Shown here piece by piece: positions 41,081 through 50,094 of a DNA stretch of 64,000 nt (its first letter is position 1; each line of letters starts with the position of its first letter). This stretch comes from Salinarimonas sp. (GTDB lineage: Bacteria > Pseudomonadota > Alphaproteobacteria > Rhizobiales > Beijerinckiaceae), in contig NZ_CP157794.1 in assembly GCF_040111675.1 (NCBI RefSeq), positions 4,423,501-4,487,500 of the forward strand, written 5' to 3'. The notes beneath the pieces were generated by a model. That model was not told where the DNA came from and did not search any database. It was given only the letters and a program-made list of their open reading frames with translations. The position numbers and the translations under genes were made by a program.

Positions 41081-41278
41081 TGCCGCGATTCGGGCGTCTG
41101 AAGACTTCGCCGTGATGACGAGGTCGTGCCGCATGCAGCCGTCCACCGGAGGCCGTGGAGGGTGGGATGAGCGGCGAGCGATCCGCCGCGGCCGATATCC
41201 ATCGAAGCGCATATCCCGCCCCCAAATATTCCCCACCCCGCCCCTTCCCCCCGCCCCCCCTCCCCATTACATTCCCCT

Positions 41279-41420
41279 CTGCGGGGCTGTGGGGTTCGTC
41301 AGGAGGACTTTTCCCCGGGGCCTTATCGATCCTGAAGGGAGCTGTCCCTGACCCGGTCCGTGGACCGGGACATACGGCGCCCACCTACTGTGTAGGTATC
41401 CCGGGATCGACTCTCCAACG
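41279..41420 (+). ncRNA. ssrS: Candidate 6S RNA (ends approximate)
   Basis: Directly upstream of ygfA, the classical neighbour of ssrS. Structured: TCGATCC (41326-41332) pairs with GGATCGA (41404-41410), enclosing two hairpins. The first is TGTCCC...GGGACA around a GGTCC-GT-GGACC tip. The second is ACCTAC-TGT-GTAGGT at 41383-41397. From memory, the CGGCGCCCACCTAC...GTAGGT block recalls the 3' part of alphaproteobacterial 6S RNAs. 6S RNA binds sigma-70 RNA polymerase holoenzyme. The 5' end is guessed; a covariance search would decide. Confidence 0.55.
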
Positions 41421-41449
41421 GCCTTCGCGGCTCCGCGCTACGTGATCGC

Positions 41450-42064
41450 ATGACCCCTCTCCCGACACAGACCCGTCCCCCGCTCGACAAGGCCGCGCTT
41501 CGGCAGGAGGGCCTCGCCCGGCGGGACGCGTTGCCGGCGGCGGCGCGGGAGAGCGCGGCGGAGGCGATCGCGGCGCGGCTCCTGGCGCTGCCGGAGCTCG
41601 CCGGCGCGCGGGTGGTCGCGGGCTACTGGCCGCTGCGCTCGGAGGTGGACGTGCGCCCGGCGCTGGCGGCGCTCCACGAACGCGGCGCGCGGATCGTGCT
41701 GCCGGTCGTCGCCGACCCGCATCTCCTGTTTCGCGAATGGACGCCCGGAGCCGCGCTGAGCCGCGGGCCCTTCGGCGTCGAGGGGCCGGGCCCGGAGGCG
41801 GCCTCGCTGCGCCCGGACGCGCTGCTGGTGCCGCTCGCGCGCTTCGACCGGGAGCGGCATCGAATCGGCTACGGCAAGGGGCATTACGACCGCGCGCTCG
41901 CCGCGCTCGAGCGGGAGGAGCCGGTGATCGCCATCGGCGTCGCCTTCTCGGTTCAGGAAGCCTCCGTCATCCCCGCGGAAGATCACGACCGACGCCTGGA
42001 CATGATCGTCACCGAGGCCGAGATCGTGCACGCGGCCGGCGCGCTGCTGCCCAGGGAGGCGTGA
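41450..42064 (+). CDS. ygfA: 5-formyltetrahydrofolate cyclo-ligase
   Basis: Converts 5-formyl-THF to 5,10-methenyl-THF using ATP. The 204-residue protein shows the N-terminal KAALRQEGLARRDAL, the WPLRSEVDVRP segment, and the family box LLVPLARFDRERHRIGYGKG followed by HYDRAL, which binds ATP and folate. The length is normal. The candidate 6S RNA ends about 30 bases upstream, the usual ssrS-ygfA arrangement. The next gene starts four bases after its stop, so the two are co-transcribed. Confidence 0.93.
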   Translation: MTPLPTQTRPPLDKAALRQEGLARRDALPAAARESAAEAIAARLLALPELAGARVVAGYWPLRSEVDVRPALAALHERGARIVLPVVADPHLLFREWTPGAALSRGPFGVEGPGPEAASLRPDALLVPLARFDRERHRIGYGKGHYDRALAALEREEPVIAIGVAFSVQEASVIPAEDHDRRLDMIVTEAEIVHAAGALLPREA

Positions 42065-42068
42065 GACG

Positions 42069-42890
42069 ATGCGGCTTCTGTTCCTCGGCGACGTCGTCGG
42101 GCGGCCCGGCCGCAATGCGGTGACCGAGCGCCTGCCGGAGCTGCGCCGGCGCTGGGCGCTCGATTGCGTCGTCGTCAACGGCGAGAACGCGGCAGGCGGC
42201 TTCGGCATCACGGAGGCGATCTGCGAGGAGATCCTGGGCGCGGGCGCCGACGCCATCACGCTGGGCAACCATTCCTTCGACCAGCGCGAGGCCCTCGTCT
42301 TCATTGAGCGGCAGGAGCGCCTGCTGCGCCCGGCGAACTATCCGCCCGGCACGCCCGGTCGGGGCGTCGCCCTGATCGACACGGCCTCGGGCGCGCGCGT
42401 CCTCGTCGTCTCGGTGATGGGCCGGCTGTTCATGGACGCGCTCGACGACCCCTTCGCCGCCGCCGAGCGCGCGCTCTCCGATTGCCCGCTGGGAGAGGTC
42501 GCGGACGCGATCGTCGTCGACGTCCATGCCGAGGCGACGAGCGAGAAGCAGGCCATGGGCGTGTTCTGCGACGGGCGCGCGAGCCTCGTGGTGGGCACGC
42601 ACACGCACGTCCCCACGGCCGACCACCGGATCATGCCCGGCGGCACCGCCTACATGTCGGACGCCGGGATGTGCGGCGACTACGAGTCCGTTCTCGGCAT
42701 GGCCAAGGAGGAGCCGCTGCGGCGCTTCCTGCAGAAGACGCCGGGCGCGCGGCTGGAGGCGGCCACGGGGCCCGGCTCGCTGTCGGGCGTGGCGGTCGAG
42801 ACCGACCCGCGCACCGGTCTGGCGGTGCGGGTCGCGGCGGTGCGTCTCGGACCGAATCTTGATGAAACCTGGCCGGTTTTCTGGGATTAG
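42069..42890 (+). CDS. YmdB-type (TIGR00282) metallophosphoesterase
   Basis: A 273-residue dinuclear metal phosphodiesterase of the YmdB family, whose characterised members hydrolyse 2',3'-cAMP and other cyclic nucleotides. Metal ligands are visible in FLGDVVGRPGR, VVVNGENAAGG, TLGNHSFD, VDVHAEATSEK and VVGTHTHVPTADHRI. The product and length fit the family throughout. It begins 4 bases after ygfA; exoD follows 16 bases on. Confidence 0.9.
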   Translation: MRLLFLGDVVGRPGRNAVTERLPELRRRWALDCVVVNGENAAGGFGITEAICEEILGAGADAITLGNHSFDQREALVFIERQERLLRPANYPPGTPGRGVALIDTASGARVLVVSVMGRLFMDALDDPFAAAERALSDCPLGEVADAIVVDVHAEATSEKQAMGVFCDGRASLVVGTHTHVPTADHRIMPGGTAYMSDAGMCGDYESVLGMAKEEPLRRFLQKTPGARLEAATGPGSLSGVAVETDPRTGLAVRVAAVRLGPNLDETWPVFWD

Positions 42891-42906
42891 GTCGGATGTG
42901 GACCCG

Positions 42907-43740
42907 ATGAACGCCCATACGCCCTCCGAGAAGATCGAGCCTCCGGGCCAGGAGCCGGAGGTCGATGCGCGCGCGCCGGAGCAGGGCGAGGAGCGCAAGA
43001 AGCGCCTGCGCGAGGCGATCGAGCGGCTGCAGCAGCGCCGGGCCGAGCGCCGCGCCGCCAAGGCCGCGCGCCTCGCCGCCGAGGCGGAGACGCCGCAGGC
43101 CAAGCGCGCCCGGGCGATCCACGAGGCGATGGAGCACAAGCGCATCACCCTCGTGCTGCGCGCCGTGATCGACACCGCCGAGGCCGAGCGCATCTCCATC
43201 CGCGAGATCGTCGAGGCCTTCGGCGAGCGCGCCTTCGGCTTCGTGATCATCCTGTTCTCGCTGCCCAACTGCATCCCGGCGCCGCCGGGCATGAACTCGG
43301 TCTTCGGCCTGCCGGTGCTGCTCTTCGCGGTCCAGATGGCGCTGGGGCGCCGCCGCCCCTGGCTGCCGCGCCGGCTGATGGACAAGACCTTCAAGGTCGA
43401 GACCTTCCGCAGGATCATCGACGTCGCCGAGCCGAAGCTGCGGCGGGTCGAGAACCTCTGCCGGCCGCGCTCCACCAACCTGTTCGGCCCCCGCGGCGAC
43501 CGGCTGATCGGCATCTTCGCCATCGTGCTCGCGGCCTGCGTCATCGTCCCGCTGCCGGGCACCAACTTCGTACCCTCGATCGCGCTCGTGGTGCTCGCCA
43601 TCGCCATCATGCAGGAAGACGGCGTGATGCTCGGCATCGGCGGCCTTCTCGGGCTCGGCGGGATCGCCTACACGATCGGGCTGTCCTGGGCGATCGTGGG
43701 ATTCACGCTGTTCGCGGCGGGGAAGGCGGTCGGGATGTGA
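42907..43740 (+). CDS. ExoD-family exopolysaccharide-synthesis membrane protein
   Basis: A 277-residue protein. The charged N-terminal 80 residues (Arg/Ala/Glu helix) precede the ExoD domain with VEAFGERAFGFVIILFSLPN, then IPAPPGMNSVFGLPVLLFAVQMALGR in part, the loop KVETFRRIIDVAEPKLRR and three C-terminal hydrophobic helices. ExoD of Sinorhizobium affects exopolysaccharide production and alkaline tolerance; its mechanism is unknown. The ATG at 42907 is preferred to an in-frame GTG at 42898. The charged N-terminal extension is longer than in typical ExoD. Confidence 0.87.
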   Translation: MNAHTPSEKIEPPGQEPEVDARAPEQGEERKKRLREAIERLQQRRAERRAAKAARLAAEAETPQAKRARAIHEAMEHKRITLVLRAVIDTAEAERISIREIVEAFGERAFGFVIILFSLPNCIPAPPGMNSVFGLPVLLFAVQMALGRRRPWLPRRLMDKTFKVETFRRIIDVAEPKLRRVENLCRPRSTNLFGPRGDRLIGIFAIVLAACVIVPLPGTNFVPSIALVVLAIAIMQEDGVMLGIGGLLGLGGIAYTIGLSWAIVGFTLFAAGKAVGM

Positions 43741-43794
43741 GGGCCGCCTCGCCGGCCCGGCGATGCCGGGTCGGCGCGCGCGGAACCCGGCCCC

Positions 43795-44613
43795 TCAATG
43801 CATCATCACCACCGGCACGGTCATCGCCTGCAGCATGCCCCGGGTCGCGCCGCCGAGGATGAACTCGCGCATGCGGGAATGGCCGTAGCCGCCCATCACC
43901 ACGAAATCGGAGCCGACGTCCGCGACGTGGGAGAGCAGCGTGTCGGGCACGTCGCCGACATCCGCGATGCGGCGGCCGCGGGCGCGCACGCCATGGGCCT
44001 CGAGATGGCGGGCGAAGGCCTCGGGGTCGGCGCTGCGCGGGCGGCGCGGGTCCTCGACCGAGACGACCTCGACGGTGCGCGTGCGCGCGAGCAGCGGCAG
44101 CGCGGCGCCGATGGCGCGGGCGGCGGTGGGGCTCTCGTCCCAGGCGACCAGCGCATGGTCGAAGCCCAGCGGCGTCTTCTGGATATAGGGCGCGAACAGG
44201 AGCGGCCGGCCCGAGCCGAACAGCAACGCCTCGGCGAGAAGCGTCTCGCCCTCGCGGCCCTCGGCCGGCGGCTGCTCGAGCACGACGAGGTCGCAATAGC
44301 GGGCGCGGCGCTGGAGCTCGTGCGAGCAGGCGTCGAACGTGCCGGAGATCACCTCGGTGCGCGGGTCGATCCCCGCCTCGCGGGCGAGCCCGGCGATGGC
44401 CTCCACCTGGGCGCGCGCCTCGCCGCGGGCGCTCTCGCGAGCGTTGTCGAGGATCTCCACCGGCATCTCCGGCACCACATAGGTCGGCGTGATCATGTCG
44501 AAGGCCGGGCAGGCGACGCGCATGGCCGCGCCGAAGCTCTGCGCGAAGGCGGCGGCGAAGGGCCCCACCGCCTGCGCCCGCGCGGTGGGGACGACGAGAA
44601 TGTCCTTGATCAT
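43795..44613 (-). CDS. Universal stress protein, two-domain form
   Basis: A 272-residue cytoplasmic protein with an N-terminal Usp-like half (MIKDILVVPTARAQAVGPF) and a C-terminal Usp half (HALVAWDESPTAARAIGAAL). The latter ends with the nucleotide-binding GGYGHSRMREFILGGATRGM box and VPVVMMH. The Gly-x2-Gly-x9-Gly pattern suggests ATP binding. AAGGGA precedes the ATG at 44613. A paralogue of the same length and layout lies at 54654-55490. Two-domain Usps are often stress- or respiration-linked; no specific role can be given. Confidence 0.88.
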   Translation of the reverse strand: MIKDILVVPTARAQAVGPFAAAFAQSFGAAMRVACPAFDMITPTYVVPEMPVEILDNARESARGEARAQVEAIAGLAREAGIDPRTEVISGTFDACSHELQRRARYCDLVVLEQPPAEGREGETLLAEALLFGSGRPLLFAPYIQKTPLGFDHALVAWDESPTAARAIGAALPLLARTRTVEVVSVEDPRRPRSADPEAFARHLEAHGVRARGRRIADVGDVPDTLLSHVADVGSDFVVMGGYGHSRMREFILGGATRGMLQAMTVPVVMMH

Positions 44614-44858
44614 GACCGTTCCCTTGTTCTCGGCCCGCCGGACGAGCGCGGACGGGCGGCATCCGGGCACAGTCTGCGTCGTGAGGCCGCGGCGCGCATT
44701 GACTTGCCGCAAGCGGGAACGGGGCGGCCTCGCGCGGGGCGCGTCGCCCGAGGGGCGGCGCGATCTCGCCTCGCTTTCGTCATTCTCCCGCGCACACTGA
44801 GCACTCGACGCATCGTGACAAGAGCGCGCCGTCCGAGCGCGCCGACGGGATCCTCGGC

Positions 44859-45710
44859 ATGACACGCACCCCACGCCTCGTCGCCGCCGGCCTCATCCTG
44901 GCCGCCGCCGCGGCGGCCCTCGCCGGCCTCCTCTGGATCGCGCCGGGCGTGACGCCCGATCGGCGCGCGACCGTCGAGCCGGAGATCACCGGCTCGCTCG
45001 GGCCGCGGCCCGAAGCGCCCGCGCCGGCCGCGGCGCCGGTCGCGGCCGAGGCCGAGGCCGCCCTCGATCCGGCGACGCCGGGCGTCGTCGCTCCGGAACC
45101 CGCCGCGCCGCCTCCGAAGCCGAGCTTCGCCGCCATCCGCGACGCCGGCGGCCTTCGCCTCACCGGCGCCGTCCCGAACGAGGCGGACCGCGCCGCGATT
45201 CTCGTCGCCGCGCGGGCGCGCTTCGTCGCCGAGCCGGTGATCGACGAGCTCGCCGTCGCCGAGGACGCCGAGCCGGCGCCCGCGCCCGTCGCCGGGCTCG
45301 CGCTCTCCGCCCTCGCGCGGCTCGCGGAAGGCGAGGCGCGGCTCGCCGGGAACGCCGTCTCGCTGGAGGGTCGGGCGCTTTATGGACAGGCCGTGCAGCG
45401 CATCGAGGACGAGATGCGGCTTCGGCTCCCCGAGGACTGGATCGCGAAGCTGCGCCTCGAGGCGCCCGAGGCCGCGCCGGAGCCGAAGCTCGCGCCCTAT
45501 CCCTCCCGCGCCGCCGCGCCGGTTCCGCCGCAGACGGAGGCCGACGAGGCGACCGCCGCGGGCGAGAGCGAGGGCGAGGGCGCGACGACGGACGCCGCGT
45601 CGGCCGGACCCGCCTCTACTGAACCCGCGGAAGCCGGGGCTCTTCCGCCGCGGCCGCAGCGGGCGGACCTGACGACGCTCGCTCTGCACCCGCTTCCGCC
45701 GCGGCGATGA
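44859..45710 (+). CDS. Membrane-anchored BON-like domain protein
   Basis: A 283-residue protein with one N-terminal membrane helix (LVAAGLILAAAAAALAGLLWI) and an Ala/Pro/Glu linker. A central domain, GGLRLTGAVPNEADRAAILVAARARF, resembles the BON-like repeats that precede OmpA domains. A second partial unit (NAVSLEGRALYGQAVQRIEDEM) and a Pro/Ala/Glu-rich tail follow. No OmpA C-terminal domain is present. Function unknown; attachment to the envelope is likely. Its last 95 bases overlap the end of the antisense hydrolase gene. Confidence 0.62.
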   Translation: MTRTPRLVAAGLILAAAAAALAGLLWIAPGVTPDRRATVEPEITGSLGPRPEAPAPAAAPVAAEAEAALDPATPGVVAPEPAAPPPKPSFAAIRDAGGLRLTGAVPNEADRAAILVAARARFVAEPVIDELAVAEDAEPAPAPVAGLALSALARLAEGEARLAGNAVSLEGRALYGQAVQRIEDEMRLRLPEDWIAKLRLEAPEAAPEPKLAPYPSRAAAPVPPQTEADEATAAGESEGEGATTDAASAGPASTEPAEAGALPPRPQRADLTTLALHPLPPRR

Positions 45711-46587
45711 AATCCGCGATGCGTCGGGCGAGCGCCCCGCGCAGCAGCGGCGCGTGCCCCTCGCCCGAGACGGTGTGCGCTTCCACCGAGGGATGACGCG
45801 TTTGCATCTCGGTCAGCGTCGCCTCCGAGAGGAGATCCGAGTGCTCGCCGCGGATCGCGAGCACCGGCGCGTGGGCGAGCCCCTCGAAGAGGGGCCAGAG
45901 CGGCGGGGGCGACTGCTCGAGGTCGAGCTCCTCCAGCGTCTTCATCAGCGCCGGGTCGTAGGCGAGCGCGAGCTTGCCGTCGTCGCCCTCGGTCCAGGTG
46001 CCGCGCGCGAGCGCCATCCAGCCCTCGCGGTCGAGGCCGGGGAACTGCGCGCCCTGCAGACGCTGGAGGGCGTCGATCGCCTCGTCCCACGACTTCGGGA
46101 CGGGCAGCTTTCCGACGTAGCCGCGGATGCGGATGAGGCCCTTGCCCTCGATCACCGGGCCGATGTCGTTGAGCACCACCGCCTTCAGGAGCGCCGGCCG
46201 AGCGGCCGCGAGCGCCATCGTGATCAGCCCGCCGCGGGAGGTGCCGACGAAGGCGGCCTCCCCGACGCCGAGCGCGGCGAGGACGGCGAGGACGTCCTGC
46301 GTCTCGACGGGAACGGCGTAGTTCTTCCAGTCGTCGTCCCGCGCCGAGAGTCCGCGCCCGCGATAATCGAGGGCGAGGACGCGCCGGGGGCGCGTTTCGT
46401 CGCGCGACAGGACGAGCGCCAGCTCGTGGAAGTCCTGCGCATGGCGGGCGAGCCCGGGCAGGCAGACGACGGGCCAGGCCCGGTCCGGCGCGGCGCCGTA
46501 GACGCGCACGTGCAGCTCGAGCCCGTCGGAGGCCCGCACGAACCGGGATACGTAGTCCTGCCCTGAATCGCGTCTCGTGGCGTCCAT
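45616..46587 (-). CDS. Alpha/beta hydrolase
   Basis: A 323-residue serine hydrolase. It has the oxyanion region VVCLPGLARHAQDFHELA, the nucleophile elbow AAFVGTSRGGLITMAL (Ser in GTSRGG), an acid in LAIRGEHSDLLS and the His in VSGEGHAPLLRG. A helical lid lies between (LPVPKSWDEAIDALQRL). The ATG at 46587 is the first sensible start. The C-terminal 31 codons, an Ala/Glu/Pro-rich tail past the fold, are antisense to the end of the BON-like gene. Substrate unknown; esterase or lactonase-like. Confidence 0.87.
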   Translation of the reverse strand: MDATRRDSGQDYVSRFVRASDGLELHVRVYGAAPDRAWPVVCLPGLARHAQDFHELALVLSRDETRPRRVLALDYRGRGLSARDDDWKNYAVPVETQDVLAVLAALGVGEAAFVGTSRGGLITMALAAARPALLKAVVLNDIGPVIEGKGLIRIRGYVGKLPVPKSWDEAIDALQRLQGAQFPGLDREGWMALARGTWTEGDDGKLALAYDPALMKTLEELDLEQSPPPLWPLFEGLAHAPVLAIRGEHSDLLSEATLTEMQTRHPSVEAHTVSGEGHAPLLRGALARRIADFIAAAEAGAERASSGPPAAAAAEEPRLPRVQ

Positions 46588-46868
46588 GTCGCGGCAACCC
46601 TCGTCCGACCGGCCCGTTCCTCCACTTCGACGGCCGGGCCGCGCGCCGTCAACCCCGAGGTAGGAAAGCGCGGCGTAAAGCGGTGGACGGCGACGCATTG
46701 CCCTCCTCGTCCGCGTGGAAAACACTTGCGCGGCAAGGGGCCAAACTCTAAGGCGAGGGTCGGTCGCGGGCGCGTCGCCGGCCCCGCGCGCGGGTGTGCG
46801 TCGCGGGTTCGCCGCTCGGGCTCGACAAGGGTAACACCGCCGATGAACAGAGGTCGCCGGACGCGCTC

Positions 46869-49739
46869 ATGAGCATCGCTCTCATCGCCCTCCTGCCCCT
46901 CGCGGGCGCGCTGCTCGCGCCGGTGACGATCCGCTACGGCCGCAACGCCTGCGCCGCCACCGCCGGCGCCGCCTCCCTCGCCGCCTTCGCCCTCCTGATG
47001 AGCTTCGCGCCCGGCGTCTATTCGGGCGAGGTGGTGCGCCAGGAGATCGAATGGCTGCCGCAGATCGGGCTGTCCTTCGCCTTCTTCGTCGACGGGCTCG
47101 GCTTCTTCTTCGCGACCCTGATCCTCGGCATCGGGCTCCTGATCGTGGTCTACGCGCGCTACTACCTCGCGCGGCAGGACCCGATGGGGCGCTTCTACGC
47201 CTACCTGCTGCTCTTCCAGAGCGCCATGCTCGGCATCGCACTGTCCGACAACGCGCTGATCTTCCTGATCTTCTGGGAGATGACGAGCCTCTCGTCCTTC
47301 CTGCTCATCGGCTATTGGCGCCACCTCCCCGAAGGCCGCCAGGGCGCGCGCATGGCGCTCGCGATCACCGGCGGCGGCGGGCTCGCGCTGATCGCGGGCA
47401 TGCTGCTGCTCGGCGAGGCGGCGGGGACCTACGCGATCTCCGAGATCATCCAGCGGGGCGCGATCATCCAGGCCTCGCCCCTCTACGTGCCGGCGCTCCT
47501 GCTGATCCTGGTGGGCGCCTTCACCAAGTCCGCGCAGTTCCCGTTCCATTTCTGGCTCCCGCACGCCATGGCGGCGCCGACGCCGGTCTCGGCCTACCTG
47601 CATTCCGCCACCATGGTGAAGGCCGGCGTCTTCCTGCTCGCGCGCTTCTGGCCGGCGCTGGCGGGGACCGACATCTGGTTCCTGATCGTCACGCCCATCG
47701 GCCTCGCCACCATGGCGATCGCCGCCTTCATCGCGATCTTCAAGAACGACCTCAAGGCGCTCCTCGCCTACTCGACCGTCAGCCATCTCGGCATGATGAC
47801 GATGCTGCTCGGCTTCGGCACGCCGCTCGGCGTCGTCATCGCCATGTTCCACATCCTCAACCACGCGACCTTCAAGGCGGCGCTCTTCATGAGCGCCGGC
47901 ATCGTCGACCACGAGGCCGGCACCCGCGACATCCGCAAGCTCGGCGGGCTCGTGAAGCTGATGCCGATCTCGAGCGTGCTGGCGCTGATCGCCGCCGCCT
48001 CGATGGCGGGCCTGCCCTTCTTCAACGGCTTCCTGTCGAAGGAGATGATGCTCGAGGCCGCGGTCCACACCGAGCTCACCGGCATCCCCTATCTCGTGCC
48101 GACGCTGGCGACGCTCGCCGCGGTGTTCTCGGTCGCCTATTCGCTGCGCCTCGCCTGGTTCGCCTATCTCGGCCCGACCCGCGAGAGCTATCCGCACCAC
48201 CCGCACGACCCGCCGGTCGGCATGTGGGGGCCGGTGGCGCTCCTCGTCGGCCTCGTCGTCGCCATCGGCGTCATCCCGCCGATCGCCGGGCCGGTGGTCG
48301 CGACGACCGCGGCGGCGGTGCTGCAGACGGACGAGCTGCCCTACTACTCCCTCGCCATCTGGCACGGGATCACGCCGGCTCTGTTCATGTCCGGCATCGC
48401 CATCGTCGTCGGCGCGATCATGGTGGCCGCCTACCGCTCGCTGTCGAGCGCCCACGCCGCCCTGCCCCATCCGGACGCGAAGACGATGTTCGACCGGGTC
48501 ATCGCCGCCACCGTCGCGACGGCGCGGGGCTTCACGGCGCGCACCCAGACCGGCTCGCTGCAGCTCTACGCGGGCGTGATCGTGACCGCCATCGTCGCGG
48601 TCGGCCTCGTCGCCTTCCTTCAGGGCGGCCACGCCGCCGGGACGCGGCCGATGCTGCCCGTCAACACCCCGGCGATCGTCGCCTGGGCGGTTCTGATCGC
48701 GGTCTCGGGAGTCGTCGTCTTCGCCCATACGAGCCGGCTGATCACGCTGATCCTGACGAGCGTGGTGGGCCTCATCGTCTCGGTGGCCTTCCTGCAATTC
48801 TCCGCGCCGGACCTGGCGCTGACCCAGATCTCGGTCGAGGTCGTCACCACGATCCTGCTGCTGCTCGCGCTCAACCTGCTGCCCCGTCGCAGCGAGCCGG
48901 AGCGTAGCGCCGCCGCGCGCTGGGGCTCGGGCGCGATCGCGGTCGCCGCCGGCCTCGGCGTCGCCTTCCTCGCCTACGCCGTGATGACCCGCGACGTGAC
49001 CTCGATCTCGGAGTACCACATCGCGCTCTCGAAGCCCGGCGGCGGCGGCACCAACATCGTCAACGTCATCCTGGTCGACTTCCGCGGCTTCGACACGTTC
49101 GGCGAGATCATCGTGCTCGGCATCGCCGCGCTCGGCATCTTCGCCATGCTCGATTCCGCCCTGCGCGGCGCCTCCGCGCGCCGGCTCGAGGCGATGAAGC
49201 CCAGGCTGCATTCCGGCGACGCGCATCCGATGCCGCTCGTCGTCGCGACCCGCGTGCTGCTGCCGCTGGCGATCACGGTCGGCGTGTTCATCTTCCTGCG
49301 CGGCCACAACGAGCCCGGCGGCGGCTTCATCGCCGGCCTGGTTGTCGCCATCGCGCTGATCATGCAGTATCTCGCCTCGGGCTACGACTGGGCCTCGGCG
49401 CGGGCGCGCTACAATCCCCACGCCATGATCGGCGCGGGCGTGCTGATCGCCGGGCTCACCGGCGCCGGCGCGTTCCTGTTCGGCGCGCCGTTCCTGTCCT
49501 CGTCCTACGACTATTTCCACATCCCCTTCATCGGGGAGGTGGAGCTCGCGACCGCCATCGCCTTCGATCTGGGCGTCTTCCTCACCGTGGTCGGCACGGT
49601 GCTGCTGGCGCTCTTCCAGATCTCGCGGGTCGAGCACAAGGCCGAGCGCGAGCCGGTGCCGGAGGGCCCCTACGAGCCCCCCTTCCATTCCAAGGCGGCG
49701 CCGCGCGTCGTCGAGCCCGCCCGCGACAAGGAGGCGTGA
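46869..49739 (+). CDS. mrpA: Mrp Na+(K+)/H+ antiporter subunit A fused to subunit B
   Basis: The largest antiporter subunit, 956 residues, with about 20 or more membrane helices. The first 650 residues are homologous to NuoL-type proton-pumping proteins (LIFWEMTSLSSFLLIGYW, GAFTKSAQFPFHFWLP, HSATMVKAGVFLL, with key Glu and Lys in helices). The remainder is the MnhB-like domain (LFLRGHNEPGGGFIAGLV and FDLGVFLTVVGTVLLAL), so a separate subunit B gene is absent. It heads the A(B)-C-D-E-F-G operon. The complex exports sodium or potassium and supports alkaline pH and salt tolerance (Pha type in Sinorhizobium). Confidence 0.93.
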   Translation: MSIALIALLPLAGALLAPVTIRYGRNACAATAGAASLAAFALLMSFAPGVYSGEVVRQEIEWLPQIGLSFAFFVDGLGFFFATLILGIGLLIVVYARYYLARQDPMGRFYAYLLLFQSAMLGIALSDNALIFLIFWEMTSLSSFLLIGYWRHLPEGRQGARMALAITGGGGLALIAGMLLLGEAAGTYAISEIIQRGAIIQASPLYVPALLLILVGAFTKSAQFPFHFWLPHAMAAPTPVSAYLHSATMVKAGVFLLARFWPALAGTDIWFLIVTPIGLATMAIAAFIAIFKNDLKALLAYSTVSHLGMMTMLLGFGTPLGVVIAMFHILNHATFKAALFMSAGIVDHEAGTRDIRKLGGLVKLMPISSVLALIAAASMAGLPFFNGFLSKEMMLEAAVHTELTGIPYLVPTLATLAAVFSVAYSLRLAWFAYLGPTRESYPHHPHDPPVGMWGPVALLVGLVVAIGVIPPIAGPVVATTAAAVLQTDELPYYSLAIWHGITPALFMSGIAIVVGAIMVAAYRSLSSAHAALPHPDAKTMFDRVIAATVATARGFTARTQTGSLQLYAGVIVTAIVAVGLVAFLQGGHAAGTRPMLPVNTPAIVAWAVLIAVSGVVVFAHTSRLITLILTSVVGLIVSVAFLQFSAPDLALTQISVEVVTTILLLLALNLLPRRSEPERSAAARWGSGAIAVAAGLGVAFLAYAVMTRDVTSISEYHIALSKPGGGGTNIVNVILVDFRGFDTFGEIIVLGIAALGIFAMLDSALRGASARRLEAMKPRLHSGDAHPMPLVVATRVLLPLAITVGVFIFLRGHNEPGGGFIAGLVVAIALIMQYLASGYDWASARARYNPHAMIGAGVLIAGLTGAGAFLFGAPFLSSSYDYFHIPFIGEVELATAIAFDLGVFLTVVGTVLLALFQISRVEHKAEREPVPEGPYEPPFHSKAAPRVVEPARDKEA

Positions 49740-49740
49740 G

Positions 49741-50094
49741 ATGGAGCTTCTGCTCGCTTCCGGCATCGGCGTCCTCACCGCGGCGGGGGTCTACCTCGTC
49801 GCCCGGGCGCAGACCTTCCCCGTCATCATCGGGCTCGCCTTCCTCACCTACGCGGTCAACGTCTTCCTGTTCGCCATGGGCCGGCTCACGGTGAACGCGC
49901 CGCCGATCTACGAATCCGGCGTGAAGGTCTACGCCGACCCCCTGCCCCAGGCGCTGGTGCTCACCGCCATCGTCATCTCCTTCGGCATGACCGCGCTCAT
50001 CGTCGTGCTGGCCCTGCGCGGCTTCCTCGAGAGCGGCGACGACGGCGTCCAGGCCAACGAGCGGACGAAGAGCGAGAGCGGACGCGCGTCATGA
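49741..50094 (+). CDS. mrpC: Mrp antiporter subunit C (NuoK-like)
   Basis: A 117-residue protein with three membrane helices. It carries the NuoK-like core (GVYLVARAQTFPVIIGLAFL, YAVNVFLFAMGRL) and the DPLPQALVLTAIVISFGMTA segment found in all MnhC/PhaC subunits. It begins one base after the mrpA stop. Its stop overlaps the mrpD start (ATGA), so it is coupled on both sides. It helps form the membrane arm of the antiporter. Confidence 0.93.
   Translation: MELLLASGIGVLTAAGVYLVARAQTFPVIIGLAFLTYAVNVFLFAMGRLTVNAPPIYESGVKVYADPLPQALVLTAIVISFGMTALIVVLALRGFLESGDDGVQANERTKSESGRAS

Larger units (their letters stand above)
40951..41278. other. Intergenic region upstream of the receiver gene and 6S RNA candidate
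   Basis: No gene is supported. It holds the near-match EcfG promoter and the CtrA-like site, and a strongly C-rich tract at 41231-41270 (runs of C broken by single T, A or G) just before the putative 6S RNA. CATTACATT at 41265-41273 could serve as its -10. Confidence 0.5.

Noticed and set aside
46224..49778. A minus-strand open frame of about 1180 codons antisense to mrpA
   Set aside because: His/Asp/Arg/Glu-rich complement of a membrane-protein gene with no ribosome site. It is a composition artefact.
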